Below are positions 34,082 to 44,884 of a DNA stretch of 64,000 bases, piece after piece. Each line of letters starts with the position of its first letter. Position 1 is the first letter of the stretch. The stretch is from Prevotella sp. UBA2755. Its GTDB lineage: Bacteria > Bacteroidota > Bacteroidia > Bacteroidales > Bacteroidaceae. The position numbers were made by a program, and so were the translations under genes. The stretch covers positions 5,123 through 69,122 of the forward strand of contig DEJF01000050.1 of the NCBI GenBank assembly GCA_002353225.1, read 5' to 3'. The notes beneath the pieces were generated by a model. The model was not told the origin of the DNA. It was given only the letters and a program-made list of their open reading frames with translations, and searched no databases.

Positions 34082-36325
34082 CTAATCTTTAATAAACCGG
34101 AATGACAACTTTTTAATAATGTTGTCAGATGAAAAACCTATTCTTGCTTCAAACTCACCAGTCTCTGCCGACCATTGTTGGATACGGTCATCAAAGAAAC
34201 TAAGTGATCGCTTGTCCAGTGTCAACACCACAGCCTTGCTCTCGCCCGGCTGGAGAAAGACTTTCTGGAAAGCCTTGAGTTCTTTCACGGGACGCGGCAG
34301 TGAACATTTCTTGTCTGTCACATACAACTGTACGGTCTCGGCACCTGCCCTACTACCTGTATTCCTCACGGTAACGGTAAAGGAGATCCTCTCCCCATCA
34401 TGCATCTCTTTCTTGTCAGCAGTAGCCTCCTCCAATGCGAAAGAACTATAAGAGAGTCCGTATCCGAAGGCAAACAAAGGTCTGATGCGTTTCAGTTCTG
34501 CCCAACGATAACCGACGAAGATTCCCTCCTTGTATTCCTCATCAATCACCTGATGACCGGCACGCCATACGCCAGGATATGCACCAAGTGCATGAGCCCC
34601 TGTATCCTCTAATCGCTGATACCATGTATAAGGGAGTTTTCCACTGGGGTTCACATCACCACTCAGCACATCGGCAAGTGCATGTCCCGATTCTGAGCCG
34701 ATGAACCATCCTTGTACCACAGCATCAACCCTATCGAGCCACGGCATTGCCACGGCATTGCCAGAGATATTGACAAAGACCACTCGTTTTCCTGTCTTGA
34801 CAAGAGCCTCAACAAGTGCGTCCTGTCCATAGGGCAGTCCATACTCCTTACGGTCATGTCCCTCACAATCCTGATAGTCTGCCTTGTTCAGTCCGCCAAA
34901 GACAACCACGTAATCTGCCGACTTTGCTTTCTCTAATGCCTCGGCAATCAAATCCTCTGGGGAACGTAAGTCGTAGAGACTGCGTCCTACCGTTACTCCA
35001 TTATAACTCTGAACGGTGTCGCCCACATAGCCGCGAGCATAGTCGACATGAGCAAAGCGCTCCCTCATACCGTCAAGCGGCAACACTTCACGCTGCACCT
35101 TCAAAGAGGAAGATCCACCACCTACCGTCATCATCTTGATGGCGTTCTCACCGACCACCAAAATACGTGCGTCAGCAGGGATGGGCAGCACTCTTCTTTC
35201 TGAGGAGGACAGGAGACTATTCTTTAAAAGGACAATACCTTCTTGTGCCACCTCACGTGCCGTCGCATAATGTGCCTCAGAGCACATTGCCCCATAGGGA
35301 CGCTGACGGTTCATATTGGTACGGAACATCAGACGCAGTACACGGCGCACCTTCTCGTCCAGTTCACGAGTGGTATATTTCCCTTCTTGTATGAGTCGTT
35401 TATAGGCGTTGGCGAGATAATAATTATCGTAGGCATTGGTAGCACCCATTGTCAAGCCATCCGTCCACGTACCGAACTCCAAGTCCAGTCCGTTAGTGAT
35501 TGCCTCCTCTGTATTGTGAGCACCCCCCCAGTCACTGATGACCACGCCATCGAAGCCCCATTCCTGTTTCAGGATCTTATTCAACAAGATATTATTATGA
35601 CAATTGTGTTGGTTCTTGTAGAGATTATAGGCACCCATGACAGCCCATGTCTTTCCCTCCTTGACAGCAGCCTCGAAAGCAGGCAGATAAATCTCACGGA
35701 GCGCACGGTCACTGACGATGACGTTCACCTGATGACGATAGTCCTCGTCGTTATTCAGTGCATAATGCTTCACACAGGCGGCAACACCTTTCGACTGTAA
35801 GCCCTGGATATAAGGAACGACCATCCGCGAGGCAAGCCACGGATCCTCACCCATATACTCAAAGTTACGACCGTTCAATGGGGTGCGGTAGATATTCACA
35901 CCAGGACCCAGCATCACGTTTTTGTTACGGTACAGAGCCTCCTCACCTAAACTCTCACCATAACGACGGGCAAGAGTCGGATTCCAAGTAGCAGCAAGAC
36001 AGGTCAGGGCTGGGAATGCGACACACGAGTCGTTCGTCTGCCCTGCTTGTTCCCATTCATCCCATAACACATCTGGGCGGACACCATGAGGACCATCATC
36101 CGTCCACAGGTCAGGGAAACCCAGTCGTTTGACACCAGCCGACGAGAACTTCGACTGCGCATGAATCACGGCAATCTTCTCGTCAAGGGTCATACGGCTC
36201 AAGGCATCCTCCACTCTCTCCTCTATGCTGCGTGACTCGTCTAAGTAGACGGGCTGTGTCTGGGCTGTCGCCGTAACGACAACCCCACACAGCAGTATGG
36301 TCAAGGTTTGTATGAATCTCATCAT
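34082..36325 (-). CDS. GH3 beta-glucosidase, exported
   Basis: 747 residues with signal peptide (LLCGVVVTATAQ). GH3 N-terminal barrel: LWTDDGPHGVR, VKHYALNNDEDYRHQ, and the nucleophile Asp in GVVISDWGGAHNTEE. The C-terminal GH3 domain (about 375-590) and an FnIII-like domain (about 640-735) follow. Expected to remove glucose from the non-reducing ends of beta-gluco-oligosaccharides in the periplasm. Last enzyme of the PUL; GH16 upstream would supply its oligosaccharides. Starts nine bases after the GH16 stop. Confidence 0.93.
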   Translation of the reverse strand: MMRFIQTLTILLCGVVVTATAQTQPVYLDESRSIEERVEDALSRMTLDEKIAVIHAQSKFSSAGVKRLGFPDLWTDDGPHGVRPDVLWDEWEQAGQTNDSCVAFPALTCLAATWNPTLARRYGESLGEEALYRNKNVMLGPGVNIYRTPLNGRNFEYMGEDPWLASRMVVPYIQGLQSKGVAACVKHYALNNDEDYRHQVNVIVSDRALREIYLPAFEAAVKEGKTWAVMGAYNLYKNQHNCHNNILLNKILKQEWGFDGVVISDWGGAHNTEEAITNGLDLEFGTWTDGLTMGATNAYDNYYLANAYKRLIQEGKYTTRELDEKVRRVLRLMFRTNMNRQRPYGAMCSEAHYATAREVAQEGIVLLKNSLLSSSERRVLPIPADARILVVGENAIKMMTVGGGSSSLKVQREVLPLDGMRERFAHVDYARGYVGDTVQSYNGVTVGRSLYDLRSPEDLIAEALEKAKSADYVVVFGGLNKADYQDCEGHDRKEYGLPYGQDALVEALVKTGKRVVFVNISGNAVAMPWLDRVDAVVQGWFIGSESGHALADVLSGDVNPSGKLPYTWYQRLEDTGAHALGAYPGVWRAGHQVIDEEYKEGIFVGYRWAELKRIRPLFAFGYGLSYSSFALEEATADKKEMHDGERISFTVTVRNTGSRAGAETVQLYVTDKKCSLPRPVKELKAFQKVFLQPGESKAVVLTLDKRSLSFFDDRIQQWSAETGEFEARIGFSSDNIIKKLSFRFIKD

Positions 36326-36334
36326 CAGTGTTTA

Positions 36335-37441
36335 TTATTTCTGAAACACACGGATATAATCTACAGCCATCGTACAAGGCAATGCGCCCTCGTCAATACC
36401 ATAGGTACCACCCCAGTCACCTCCCCATGCGAGGTTAAAGATGACATAGAACGGATCGTCGTAGGGCCAGTCATCACGCCCCAGTCCCTTATTGTCGTAA
36501 CTCAACTGCACCTCGCCATCGACATAGGTTGTGATATTCTCATGCGTCCACTGTATCGCGTAAGTATGGAATTCTTCCTCCGCACCTTCACACAACATCT
36601 CATGAGTCACCTGTGTACCGTTGGAGTGCACATGTGCATTGGCATGCAGACTACTGGAGACATAGTTGGCATGACCACCAACCTCTTCCATGATATCAAT
36701 CTCACCATCAGCAGGCCAACTCTTGAAGTTGACAGGCATCATCCAGAAAGCAGGCCATGTACCCTTGCCCTTCGGCAACTTAATACTTGCCTCAATATAG
36801 CCGTATGTCCATCCTTCCTTTACCTTGGCATAGACACGACCAGAGTAGATCTTTCCGTCCTCTTTCAGACAGTTGATGAGCAGTTTACCATCTTTGATCT
36901 CTGTCACCTTAGCACCACCGGGAGTGGTATGGTTGACATAGTTCTGCAACTCATTGTTTACCCAACCGGCATTCTGCACCTCATGAGTCCAGTCGTTAAC
37001 ATTCAACTCTGAGCCCTCATCAAACTCATCATGCCATACCAACTCATAGCCCTCGGGAGCAGGATAGGCATTCTTAGAGGCTGCTTGCTTAACAGGAATA
37101 TACTTGCGTGCCGTTCCTGACATCACGACGACAGAACCCTCCAGTTCCTTTGCCGTGCCGTTCTCTGGTACCGTCACAGTGACGGTACCAGACTGAGCGG
37201 CAGTATTCTCTGCTGCGACCTTGATCCATTCCTCATTAGAGTAGGCGTTCCATTCCTTACCACTGGTCTGCACCTGCAGGGTATATGTTCCACCTGCGTC
37301 AGAGACCGAGATATTCTCCTGATTCACAGTGATGGTGGCATTAGGTGCTGCCTCCCCGGGATAACTGTAGGTATCCCCGCTACAACTGGCAAACAATCCG
37401 CTGCATGCCATGAGTATCGAATATATAAACATTTTCTTCAT
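36335..37441 (-). CDS. GH16 endo-beta-glucanase lipoprotein with BACON domain
   Basis: 368 residues. Lipoprotein signal (lipobox near LFASC). A BACON domain (about 33-115, ending GTARKYIPVKQAA) precedes the GH16 catalytic domain (about 125-366). Catalytic EIDIME motif (GEIDIMEEVGG), substrate-cleft residues around WPAFWMMP, and FHTYAIQWTHENITTYVDGE are intact. Motif ExDxxE fits the laminarinase/mixed-linkage glucanase group. A surface enzyme by Bacteroides PUL convention. Lies between the glycan-binding lipoprotein gene and GH3. Confidence 0.93.
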   Translation of the reverse strand: MKKMFIYSILMACSGLFASCSGDTYSYPGEAAPNATITVNQENISVSDAGGTYTLQVQTSGKEWNAYSNEEWIKVAAENTAAQSGTVTVTVPENGTAKELEGSVVVMSGTARKYIPVKQAASKNAYPAPEGYELVWHDEFDEGSELNVNDWTHEVQNAGWVNNELQNYVNHTTPGGAKVTEIKDGKLLINCLKEDGKIYSGRVYAKVKEGWTYGYIEASIKLPKGKGTWPAFWMMPVNFKSWPADGEIDIMEEVGGHANYVSSSLHANAHVHSNGTQVTHEMLCEGAEEEFHTYAIQWTHENITTYVDGEVQLSYDNKGLGRDDWPYDDPFYVIFNLAWGGDWGGTYGIDEGALPCTMAVDYIRVFQK

Positions 37442-37466
37442 TGTTCCTAATTTTACTTATAACCTA

Positions 37467-39893
37467 TTACATCTCCTTGAAAATAATCTTACTGATCTTC
37501 ACTTTCGTGCCAGCAGGAGAGCCGCCGAAGTCGAAGAACATACGAATGGCTGACGCATCCTTTTCTTCTTTCAGGGTAACACCCGTTCTGGTGAAGACGA
37601 ACGGCTCGTCAGCAGGCACATCCACACGCTCCTCAAAGAAGAAGTTCGTGTCACCGGCATCCGTCAGTTTGAAGGTCACCTGCGGACAATCCTGGTCCAC
37701 CTCCATCTCCAACTGGAAGGCATACTGCTTGCCGGCACTGGCTGTCAGTTTCGTGTCGATATGGAACTGACCCTGCCACTGGCTGCCGCCCAGTCCCTGG
37801 GGGAGCGTAATCTCATAGGCATTACCGCTATGTGTAGCCTCTGCAAATGCTATACCCTGCCAGCCGTCATCTGCGAAATAATAGCCAAAGGCATCGAACT
37901 TACTGCCATCATCCACTGCTTTCCACAGGTTATCCGAGTCGTCGTAGTTCAGGCTAACGCCAGCAACACCATTCTCATTATGTTTCTGGATGATGATCTC
38001 GCTCAAACTCAGCTCAAAGCCTACGGGAGCACCACCTAAGTCGATAAACAGCTTAGCCGTCTGGAACCCACTATCTTCACCATTCGTCTGGGCTTTCACA
38101 CCGACGAACTCCACATATTGCTCACCAGCCACGAGTGACAGACTACCATTATATACTAAGGTGTTATTATCATCGTCCTCTGCGCAAATCTTAAAGGTAT
38201 AGCGTCCCAAGTCGGCACTTGCCTCTATCTTAGCACGGATGTCATAGAGCTGACCAGCCTCGATATTAACAGAAGCATTGTGGATAGAATTCTGCGCCTG
38301 CCACTCAGAGCCACCATTCTCCGTTGCTACTATGGTATATACCCCATTGTTGTAAGAGAATTGCGGGTCACCGATCTGGCTCCAACCGCCATCAGCCCAC
38401 CAGAACTTCATCGTTCCTATCTTATTGAAGTCCGCTCCGAGGTTATCCGCTGAGTTGACATCCACCCAAGTTACAGCATCTGGCGTGTCAGGACCGTCTG
38501 TCGGCAGGATAGTACCATCATCGTCAGCATGGTTCTTCAGGACGATGTTACGAACATTGACCGTTGTATTCTCCTGACAGCCACCGAAGTCGAGTACGAG
38601 CATCACCTTGCTCATATCAATACCCGGCATGTCACTCTTCCAGAAGATATAGTCCTCACCTGCCTTCAGGTCGATGCGGTCCGTGAAGTAGAACACACCA
38701 TCGTCACCATCCAGTACCAGTTTCACGGTAGCGCCATTCAGATCCTTGTCACTATTGAAGATCGCAGAGAAGTCGTAGTTGTTGGCGGCAGATGTCGTCA
38801 GGTCAGTATGGAACTTCACCTGTGCCTGCCACTGATCGGTAGTAGCCTGCGGTAATACGATGGTATAGTCGTTACCAGCGTCCGTAAACTCAGGATCGGC
38901 AATCTGTGCCCATCCTGGCGCATACCAGAACTCCATCGTCGGAGTGATACCCTTCCACATATTATACTGGCTGTTGGCATCGAAGCCCTCAAACTTCTTC
39001 TCACCTTCCTTGCTGGTGAAGATGAAACGCCAGGAAATGCTCTTGTCGGGTTTCTCATAGACAAGTACCATCTTCGAGGCTGTCAGAGTCTCGATACGGA
39101 AGCGAGGACTCTGGTACTGGTCGTCAGAACTGATATAGGGGAAGAAGGTATTGGGAGCCAACACGAGGTAGTCGGCATCCACCAGTTTACCCTCTGAGTC
39201 CGTCCACTGTCCGCGTTTGAACTCAAACGAACTGGTCTGTAGTTGGTTAGGCAGGTCAAAGTCTGCCGTGGCTCCGCCATTATCCCATAAGGAGCAGCCA
39301 ATGTTGATATAGGTCAGTCCATCAGCACCTGGGTTATAGGTGAATGAACCTCCTTTATTGCTCTCAACGGTAAAACTGATACGATCGTCATAGACACCGA
39401 AGTCTTTCTTCTCGTCAGCAGCGGCATTCCACCAACCAGTACCGTCACCACCGTATTCGCCACAAGCGAGATGAGCAGGCTCCGCATTGTCGATACGCCA
39501 CTCCTTCCCTGAGACACGGTTCAGCAGGTTAGTGTAGTTGACCTTCGTCTCATTGAAGGTAAAAGTTTTCTTAATACTTCCTTGGCTGATACCATTACGG
39601 TTACCCAGTTTCATCTCTACGGTATAGGTACCTGCTTCCGTATTCGCCCATCCCGCATCGTTCAGGGTTGAATAGGTAGCACCGTTGAATATCCAGATAG
39701 GATAAGTTCCCGCTATCTCAGGACAACTCACTCTCACTTGGTTTACCTCCTGGTCAACCTCCATGGTGAAGTCCTGTCCTGCCACGGTCGGTATCTTCGT
39801 CTGATCCGCGCCATCAAAACTGTCGGGTGAGCAAGCAGTGAGTGCTAATCCAACAAACAGGGCGCAACCAATATATCGAAATATTTTTTTCAT
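37467..39893 (-). CDS. SusE/SusF-position surface glycan-binding lipoprotein
   Basis: 808 residues with lipobox LALTACS. An N-terminal PKD-like domain (about 40-110) is followed by a region with GKEWRIDN and SISWRFIFTS (about 130-300) and then three similar beta-sandwich modules (about 310-465, 485-640 and 660-808). Each module carries MKFWWADGGW-type or FYWYAPGW-type openings, WQAQ or WQGQ, and a LDFGG/FDLGG-type ending. The modules resemble carbohydrate-binding modules of the CBM4/CBM9 kind. No hydrolase motif. Probably holds glucan at the cell surface for SusC/D and GH16. Confidence 0.85.
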   Translation of the reverse strand: MKKIFRYIGCALFVGLALTACSPDSFDGADQTKIPTVAGQDFTMEVDQEVNQVRVSCPEIAGTYPIWIFNGATYSTLNDAGWANTEAGTYTVEMKLGNRNGISQGSIKKTFTFNETKVNYTNLLNRVSGKEWRIDNAEPAHLACGEYGGDGTGWWNAAADEKKDFGVYDDRISFTVESNKGGSFTYNPGADGLTYINIGCSLWDNGGATADFDLPNQLQTSSFEFKRGQWTDSEGKLVDADYLVLAPNTFFPYISSDDQYQSPRFRIETLTASKMVLVYEKPDKSISWRFIFTSKEGEKKFEGFDANSQYNMWKGITPTMEFWYAPGWAQIADPEFTDAGNDYTIVLPQATTDQWQAQVKFHTDLTTSAANNYDFSAIFNSDKDLNGATVKLVLDGDDGVFYFTDRIDLKAGEDYIFWKSDMPGIDMSKVMLVLDFGGCQENTTVNVRNIVLKNHADDDGTILPTDGPDTPDAVTWVDVNSADNLGADFNKIGTMKFWWADGGWSQIGDPQFSYNNGVYTIVATENGGSEWQAQNSIHNASVNIEAGQLYDIRAKIEASADLGRYTFKICAEDDDNNTLVYNGSLSLVAGEQYVEFVGVKAQTNGEDSGFQTAKLFIDLGGAPVGFELSLSEIIIQKHNENGVAGVSLNYDDSDNLWKAVDDGSKFDAFGYYFADDGWQGIAFAEATHSGNAYEITLPQGLGGSQWQGQFHIDTKLTASAGKQYAFQLEMEVDQDCPQVTFKLTDAGDTNFFFEERVDVPADEPFVFTRTGVTLKEEKDASAIRMFFDFGGSPAGTKVKISKIIFKEM

Positions 39894-39919
39894 ATAATCG
39901 TGTCTTTAGTTATAGGATA

Positions 39920-41434
39920 TTAATAATTGTTTTGTACCAATGTAGGATCGGCATCAAGTTCTGCCTGTGCCAATGGTATGTGTTTCTTGCTGGGACTCCA
40001 GGTATTCGTGCGGTAGCCATACTTGTCAGGTACTAACACACTTGCCGCCTTATCGGTACGGACAAGGTCGAAGTAACGCTTACCCTCACCACAGAACTCC
40101 AGATGGCGCTCGTTGATGATATTGTCCAGTGTACACTCAGTATAGCCAGCAAGTCCGGCACGTGTACGTACCTCATTCAGGTACTTCAGACCCTCTGCGG
40201 AACTGCCACCAGTAGCAAGTAACAACTCTGCGGCGTTCAGCAAGGTCTCCGCATATCGATAGATACGCTTGTTATTGTTGTAGTTCAAGTTCTTGGAGGT
40301 TGGACAGTCCTTGTTATTGTCTGAATACGGACGATACTTGGCAAGCCACAGGTGGGTATCCTGATAACGCTCTGTATAGGTATAGCCACGGACATCCCAG
40401 ATGGTAGCGTCACGACGCACATCTCCTTCCTCATACATATTATAGGTCTCCAGACGGACCGGCAGAAAGCCCCAACCATCCTCACCAGTATTCCAACCAT
40501 CACCACCAGGCCACTGGTTAGGTGAAATCAAGGTAGGCAATACGCTGCCACCCGCGTTCAGTGCGGCAGCGCCCCAGTCACGCTGAGCCTGATCATCGTT
40601 GTAGTTAATCTCGAAGATAGACTCAGAGCACCACTCGCCGCTCTCCTCCCACAGATTAGCGAAATTAGGATTCAGCGAGTATTCCGAAGAGGCTATCAAC
40701 TCCTTCATAAAGGCAAGAGCCTGTGGATAACGTGCCGTATCCTTCTGGTACATCACCATTTCGGCATAGAGCATATATGCCATTGCCTGTGAGACACGAC
40801 CAGCCTCAGAAGCCTCCCAGCGCATGGGCAACACCTTAGAAGCAATGACTTCCTCTAACTCTGGCAGCAACTGATTGTAAATCTCGTCAGCGGTTATCTG
40901 GGGAGCCGTATAAGGCATCGACAGATTCTCCAGATAGAAAGGTACGTTACCGTAGTAGTGCCACAGGATATTATAATAGTACACGCGAAGCACACGAGCC
41001 TGCATCTCGTAGGAACGGCGGTTCTTTGAGGTACCACCACCCCATGAGCAATACTTAATGACGTCGTTACAACGCTTCACACCAGAATAGAAGTCTGTCC
41101 ACAGCGTGGCAAGCGTGTTATTTCCGTCAGCCTCAAAGTTGAAGAGTTTATGCCAGTGCAGGTTGTCGGTATTGTCACGACCACCCACCCAGAAGTCGTC
41201 ACCCATGATCTCAGCATCTACAGTGAGGTCATTATAAGCGACATTATCCCAGTCGGGCCAGTGTAAAGGGGCATACGCCGATGTCAATGACTCATTCAGC
41301 GTGGCATCATCCGTATAGTATTCTTCCAAAGGCTCACCATCCGTCTTTTTGATTTCCAGGAAATCTTTACTACATGAGCCGAACATCAGCAGTGTTGCTA
41401 CTGCACCTGCGAATATTGTTATATGCTTATTCAT
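39920..41434 (-). CDS. SusD/RagB-family outer-membrane lipoprotein
   Basis: 504 residues with lipobox MFGSCSKDFLE, typical for SusD. TPR-like helices and the C-terminal segment NERHLEFCGEGKRYFDLVRT are family hallmarks, as is RYAETLLNAAELLLATGG. Forms the lid of the SusC transporter encoded 13 bases upstream and binds the glycan. Second gene of the PUL. Confidence 0.96.
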   Translation of the reverse strand: MNKHITIFAGAVATLLMFGSCSKDFLEIKKTDGEPLEEYYTDDATLNESLTSAYAPLHWPDWDNVAYNDLTVDAEIMGDDFWVGGRDNTDNLHWHKLFNFEADGNNTLATLWTDFYSGVKRCNDVIKYCSWGGGTSKNRRSYEMQARVLRVYYYNILWHYYGNVPFYLENLSMPYTAPQITADEIYNQLLPELEEVIASKVLPMRWEASEAGRVSQAMAYMLYAEMVMYQKDTARYPQALAFMKELIASSEYSLNPNFANLWEESGEWCSESIFEINYNDDQAQRDWGAAALNAGGSVLPTLISPNQWPGGDGWNTGEDGWGFLPVRLETYNMYEEGDVRRDATIWDVRGYTYTERYQDTHLWLAKYRPYSDNNKDCPTSKNLNYNNNKRIYRYAETLLNAAELLLATGGSSAEGLKYLNEVRTRAGLAGYTECTLDNIINERHLEFCGEGKRYFDLVRTDKAASVLVPDKYGYRTNTWSPSKKHIPLAQAELDADPTLVQNNY

Positions 41435-41447
41435 TGTCTTTGCTTTT

Positions 41448-44400
41448 TTAAAGTGAGATATTAAATCCTACTGTCCAGGTACGAGCCTGCGGATAAACAC
41501 CATAGTCGACACCCAGAGAGGTGCTGCTTGTACCAATTTCTGGATCAAAGCCCCAGTATTTGGTCCAGGTGATGAGATTCTCAGCCATCACATAGAAACG
41601 CAGACGACTGATATTCAGTTTCTGTGTGAGTTTACGGGGCAGTGTGTAACCCAGCGTGATATTCTTCAGACGAAGGTAAGAGCCATCCTGCACATAGAGG
41701 TCGCTGACTACCCAGTTATTACTGTCACCGTCACGCAATACAGGAACGCGGTTAGAAGTACCCTCACCTGTCCAACGGGCAAGCATCCATGTGGGATAGT
41801 TACCAGAGGCAACATCCTGACGATAGGTGGCATCGAAGACATCCACGCCACTGACACCCTGCAGGAACAGACTAAGGTCAATACCCTTCCACTCTGCGTT
41901 GAGATTGAATCCAAAGGTCCAGTCAGGAGTACCATTTCCTATATTGGTACGGTCATCACTGGTGATCTGTCCATCACCATTAACATCCACGAAGCGCAGG
42001 TCACCAGGTCGGGCATCTGGCATGATCAAACCACCGTCTTTGTTGGTATAGGCATTCACCTCTGCCATGTTCTGGAAGATACCATTGGTCTTATAACCAT
42101 AGAAGAAGGGGAACGGCTGTCCGTTCTCGGCACGGGTACCACCATCACTGAACTGACTGATGCCCCAGTTCAGGAAGCCCGTGTCATTTCCTAAGTTATT
42201 CAGTTTGTTTTTCAGATATGAAGCGTTTCCTTTGATAGCAAAATGTGCGTCAGCGATATTGAACTTATAGCCTAACTCAAACTCAACACCCGAGTTGGTC
42301 ATGTCACCGACGTTAGCCCATGGCTTTGCCTCACCGACATACGAGGGGATTGGCATCTCGATAATCATACCGTTGGTCTTCTTGATGAAGTAGTCGACGG
42401 TGAATGTCAGGGCGTTATTGAAGAAGCCGAGGTCAAGACCGAAGTCTGTCTGCTCACTCTCCTCCCACTTCAGGTCCTCGTTAGCGAGGTGGTCGGACTT
42501 AGAGCCATAGACCATTGTACCTGCCTTGCCAAAGTAATAGTTACTGCTGGCACCTGTGGAAGAACTGGTGGTGTAGTAGAAGTCGGGGATGTTGTCATTA
42601 CCGTTCTTACCCCAAGAGAAACGAACCTTCATGTTGGTGAGCCAGTTGCGAGTCTTCTCCATGAACTTCTCGTTCATGACATTCCAACCTAAAGACACAG
42701 AGGGGAAAGTACCCCATTTCTTGTTACTACCAAAGCGGCTGGAACCATCACGACGAACGGTTGCCTGGAACATATAACGCTCATCATAGTTATAACTGAG
42801 ACGTCCGAAGAGGGAAGCCACACGATGCTCGTAGTAAGGACCGCCCCATACACCAACAAGACTCTTGGCACCAGTTATCACACCGTCAGCGTCGGTATCT
42901 ATCTGCAGGTCACCACCAGTAGTATAGTTAATAGAAGGCTTATTGGGATTGATCAGATTCCAATGGGAACCGCCCAACTCATCACCCTTGAACTTAGAGG
43001 CTGACTGTCCGAGCACCACTGCGATGGAGTGTTTGCCGAATACCTTATCGTAGGTCAGCGTGTTCTCTATCTGCCAGGATGAGTTATTTCCTTTATAAGA
43101 GGTAGCAGAGGTATGGTCAGAATTATTATTACCAGAGAAATAATATTTCTCCTTGGTAGCGGCATCATAGCCCCAGAACGAGAGTTCTGCACTCCATGTG
43201 AAATTATACTTCAGGTTATCCCATAACTGCAAGTCGAGAGAGAACTTCGGCATAAACTTGTGCGACCAGTTCTTCTGTGGGTTACGATGCATCAGGGCTA
43301 TAGGGTTGTTCTGCTCCGCATAGGAACCAATATTTCCAGGAATAGTATAAGGATCACCATTAGCGTCTCTGTATAAGTCATACTGAGGATACTGGTTGAT
43401 GAGACGCTGTCCTGCCTCTCCTTTGAGAGTCAGGGGAAGAATTGGTGACAGATAAAGGGCTGAGCCTAATGGGGAGCCCCATGTGGAATTGGCGTCAACA
43501 CCTGTATTATGAACGCGCATATAGGAGATATTAGCACCTATGTCAAGTTTATTAAGGAAATTACGTTCCTTACTATCATCGAACAGGTTGATATTGTTGT
43601 TCGAGCGTATCGTCAGACGATCGTAGTTTGATTGTCCATAGTTACCTCCCACAATACCGTCCTGTGTGAAGTAACCTAATGAGAGATAGTAGTTCACTTT
43701 CTCTGTAGCACCACTGACAGACAAGTCATGCTGCATGATGGGGGCATTGTCGTTGAAGAGCAAATCCTGCCAGTCTGTTCCGAATCCAACAACTTTGTTA
43801 CCATTGACATCCACAAGATTGTAAGGATCCATATAGACGGGAGCCTTACCACCATTTACTTTTGACTCATTCTGTAAGATCGCATAGTCTGTAGCACTGG
43901 TGACATCACGCTTTTTCCATGCACTCTGCCAACCATAGGAGAAGTTGTAATTGATACTTGCCTTACCAATCTTTCCTCTCTTCGTCGTTACGAGGATAAC
44001 ACCATTGGCAGCACGAGCACCATAGATAGCACCAGAGGCTGCATCCTTCAACACCTCTATAGACTCAATATCATAGGGGTTCACCGACTCCATACCATTC
44101 TGGTCGGTTGGCATACCATCTATAATATAAAGAGGTTCTGAATTGTTGATAGTACCAATACCACGAATGCGAATCATAGACTTGGAACCAGGCTGACCTG
44201 ATGATGATGTCACATTGACACCAGCGGCAAGACCTTTCAGGGCATCATCCGCACGCAGGCGTGACTTACCTTCCAAATCCTCCGAACTTACCTTAGCGAT
44301 AGAGGCGGTTACCACACTCTTCTTCTGAACGCCATAACCGATAACAACAACCTCGTCAAGTAATTGCTGGTCTGCCTTCAGGACAATGTGAAGATGGTCT

Positions 44401-44657
44401 TCCGCCTTCACCTCCTGTGTGACATAACCAATGTAAGAGATGACCAGTGTTGCTCCTGGCTCTACAGAAACCGAGAAGTTTCCATCATAATCTGTTACAG
44501 TACCATTCGAGGTACCTTTCTGAACGACAGAAGCACCGATGACGGGCTCGTTCTGGTCATCAACGACCACACCCGCATAGGTATGCTTCTGGGCAAGAGT
44601 TGTTGCTGACATCATGACGAATGACAGTAACAGAAATAAAAACTTGCTTTTTTTCAT
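41448..44657 (-). CDS. SusC/RagA TonB-dependent outer-membrane transporter
   Basis: 1069 residues. Signal peptide, carboxypeptidase-D-like N-terminal domain (HTYAGVVVDDQNEPVIGASV, about 25-105), plug with LDEVVVIGYGVQKKSVV, RADDALKGLAAGVNV, IRGIGTINNSEPLYIIDG and ASGAIYGARAANGVILVTTK, and a beta-barrel ending in an aromatic C terminus (WTVGFNISL). All are SusC hallmarks. It imports the oligosaccharide released at the surface, driven by TonB. First gene of the PUL; its -7 box is at 44730-44737. Confidence 0.97.
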   Translation of the reverse strand: MKKSKFLFLLLSFVMMSATTLAQKHTYAGVVVDDQNEPVIGASVVQKGTSNGTVTDYDGNFSVSVEPGATLVISYIGYVTQEVKAEDHLHIVLKADQQLLDEVVVIGYGVQKKSVVTASIAKVSSEDLEGKSRLRADDALKGLAAGVNVTSSSGQPGSKSMIRIRGIGTINNSEPLYIIDGMPTDQNGMESVNPYDIESIEVLKDAASGAIYGARAANGVILVTTKRGKIGKASINYNFSYGWQSAWKKRDVTSATDYAILQNESKVNGGKAPVYMDPYNLVDVNGNKVVGFGTDWQDLLFNDNAPIMQHDLSVSGATEKVNYYLSLGYFTQDGIVGGNYGQSNYDRLTIRSNNNINLFDDSKERNFLNKLDIGANISYMRVHNTGVDANSTWGSPLGSALYLSPILPLTLKGEAGQRLINQYPQYDLYRDANGDPYTIPGNIGSYAEQNNPIALMHRNPQKNWSHKFMPKFSLDLQLWDNLKYNFTWSAELSFWGYDAATKEKYYFSGNNNSDHTSATSYKGNNSSWQIENTLTYDKVFGKHSIAVVLGQSASKFKGDELGGSHWNLINPNKPSINYTTGGDLQIDTDADGVITGAKSLVGVWGGPYYEHRVASLFGRLSYNYDERYMFQATVRRDGSSRFGSNKKWGTFPSVSLGWNVMNEKFMEKTRNWLTNMKVRFSWGKNGNDNIPDFYYTTSSSTGASSNYYFGKAGTMVYGSKSDHLANEDLKWEESEQTDFGLDLGFFNNALTFTVDYFIKKTNGMIIEMPIPSYVGEAKPWANVGDMTNSGVEFELGYKFNIADAHFAIKGNASYLKNKLNNLGNDTGFLNWGISQFSDGGTRAENGQPFPFFYGYKTNGIFQNMAEVNAYTNKDGGLIMPDARPGDLRFVDVNGDGQITSDDRTNIGNGTPDWTFGFNLNAEWKGIDLSLFLQGVSGVDVFDATYRQDVASGNYPTWMLARWTGEGTSNRVPVLRDGDSNNWVVSDLYVQDGSYLRLKNITLGYTLPRKLTQKLNISRLRFYVMAENLITWTKYWGFDPEIGTSSTSLGVDYGVYPQARTWTVGFNISL

Positions 44658-44729
44658 ACTTTAATGTTTTATTGTTTTTTGGTTAGTGATTTATCCAATA
44701 GCATAACGCCCTTTGGACGATTTCTGCTG

Positions 44730-44737
44730 CAAAGGTA
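44730..44737 (-). promoter_or_regulatory. -7 box of the PUL
   Basis: The minus strand reads TACCTTTG, 72 bases before the SusC ATG. Confidence 0.65.
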
Positions 44738-44884
44738 TCTAAAATAATAAGGTAAGAAACCCGACATGGTTGAAAAAGTGGACAAATTCGAAGGAGAGGA
44801 AAAAGCAAAGCACTAAAAACGAGCACTTTACGAAAATCGAGAAAACGAAAAAGAGTGGACTAAATATAGAGGTGTAAATAAAAC

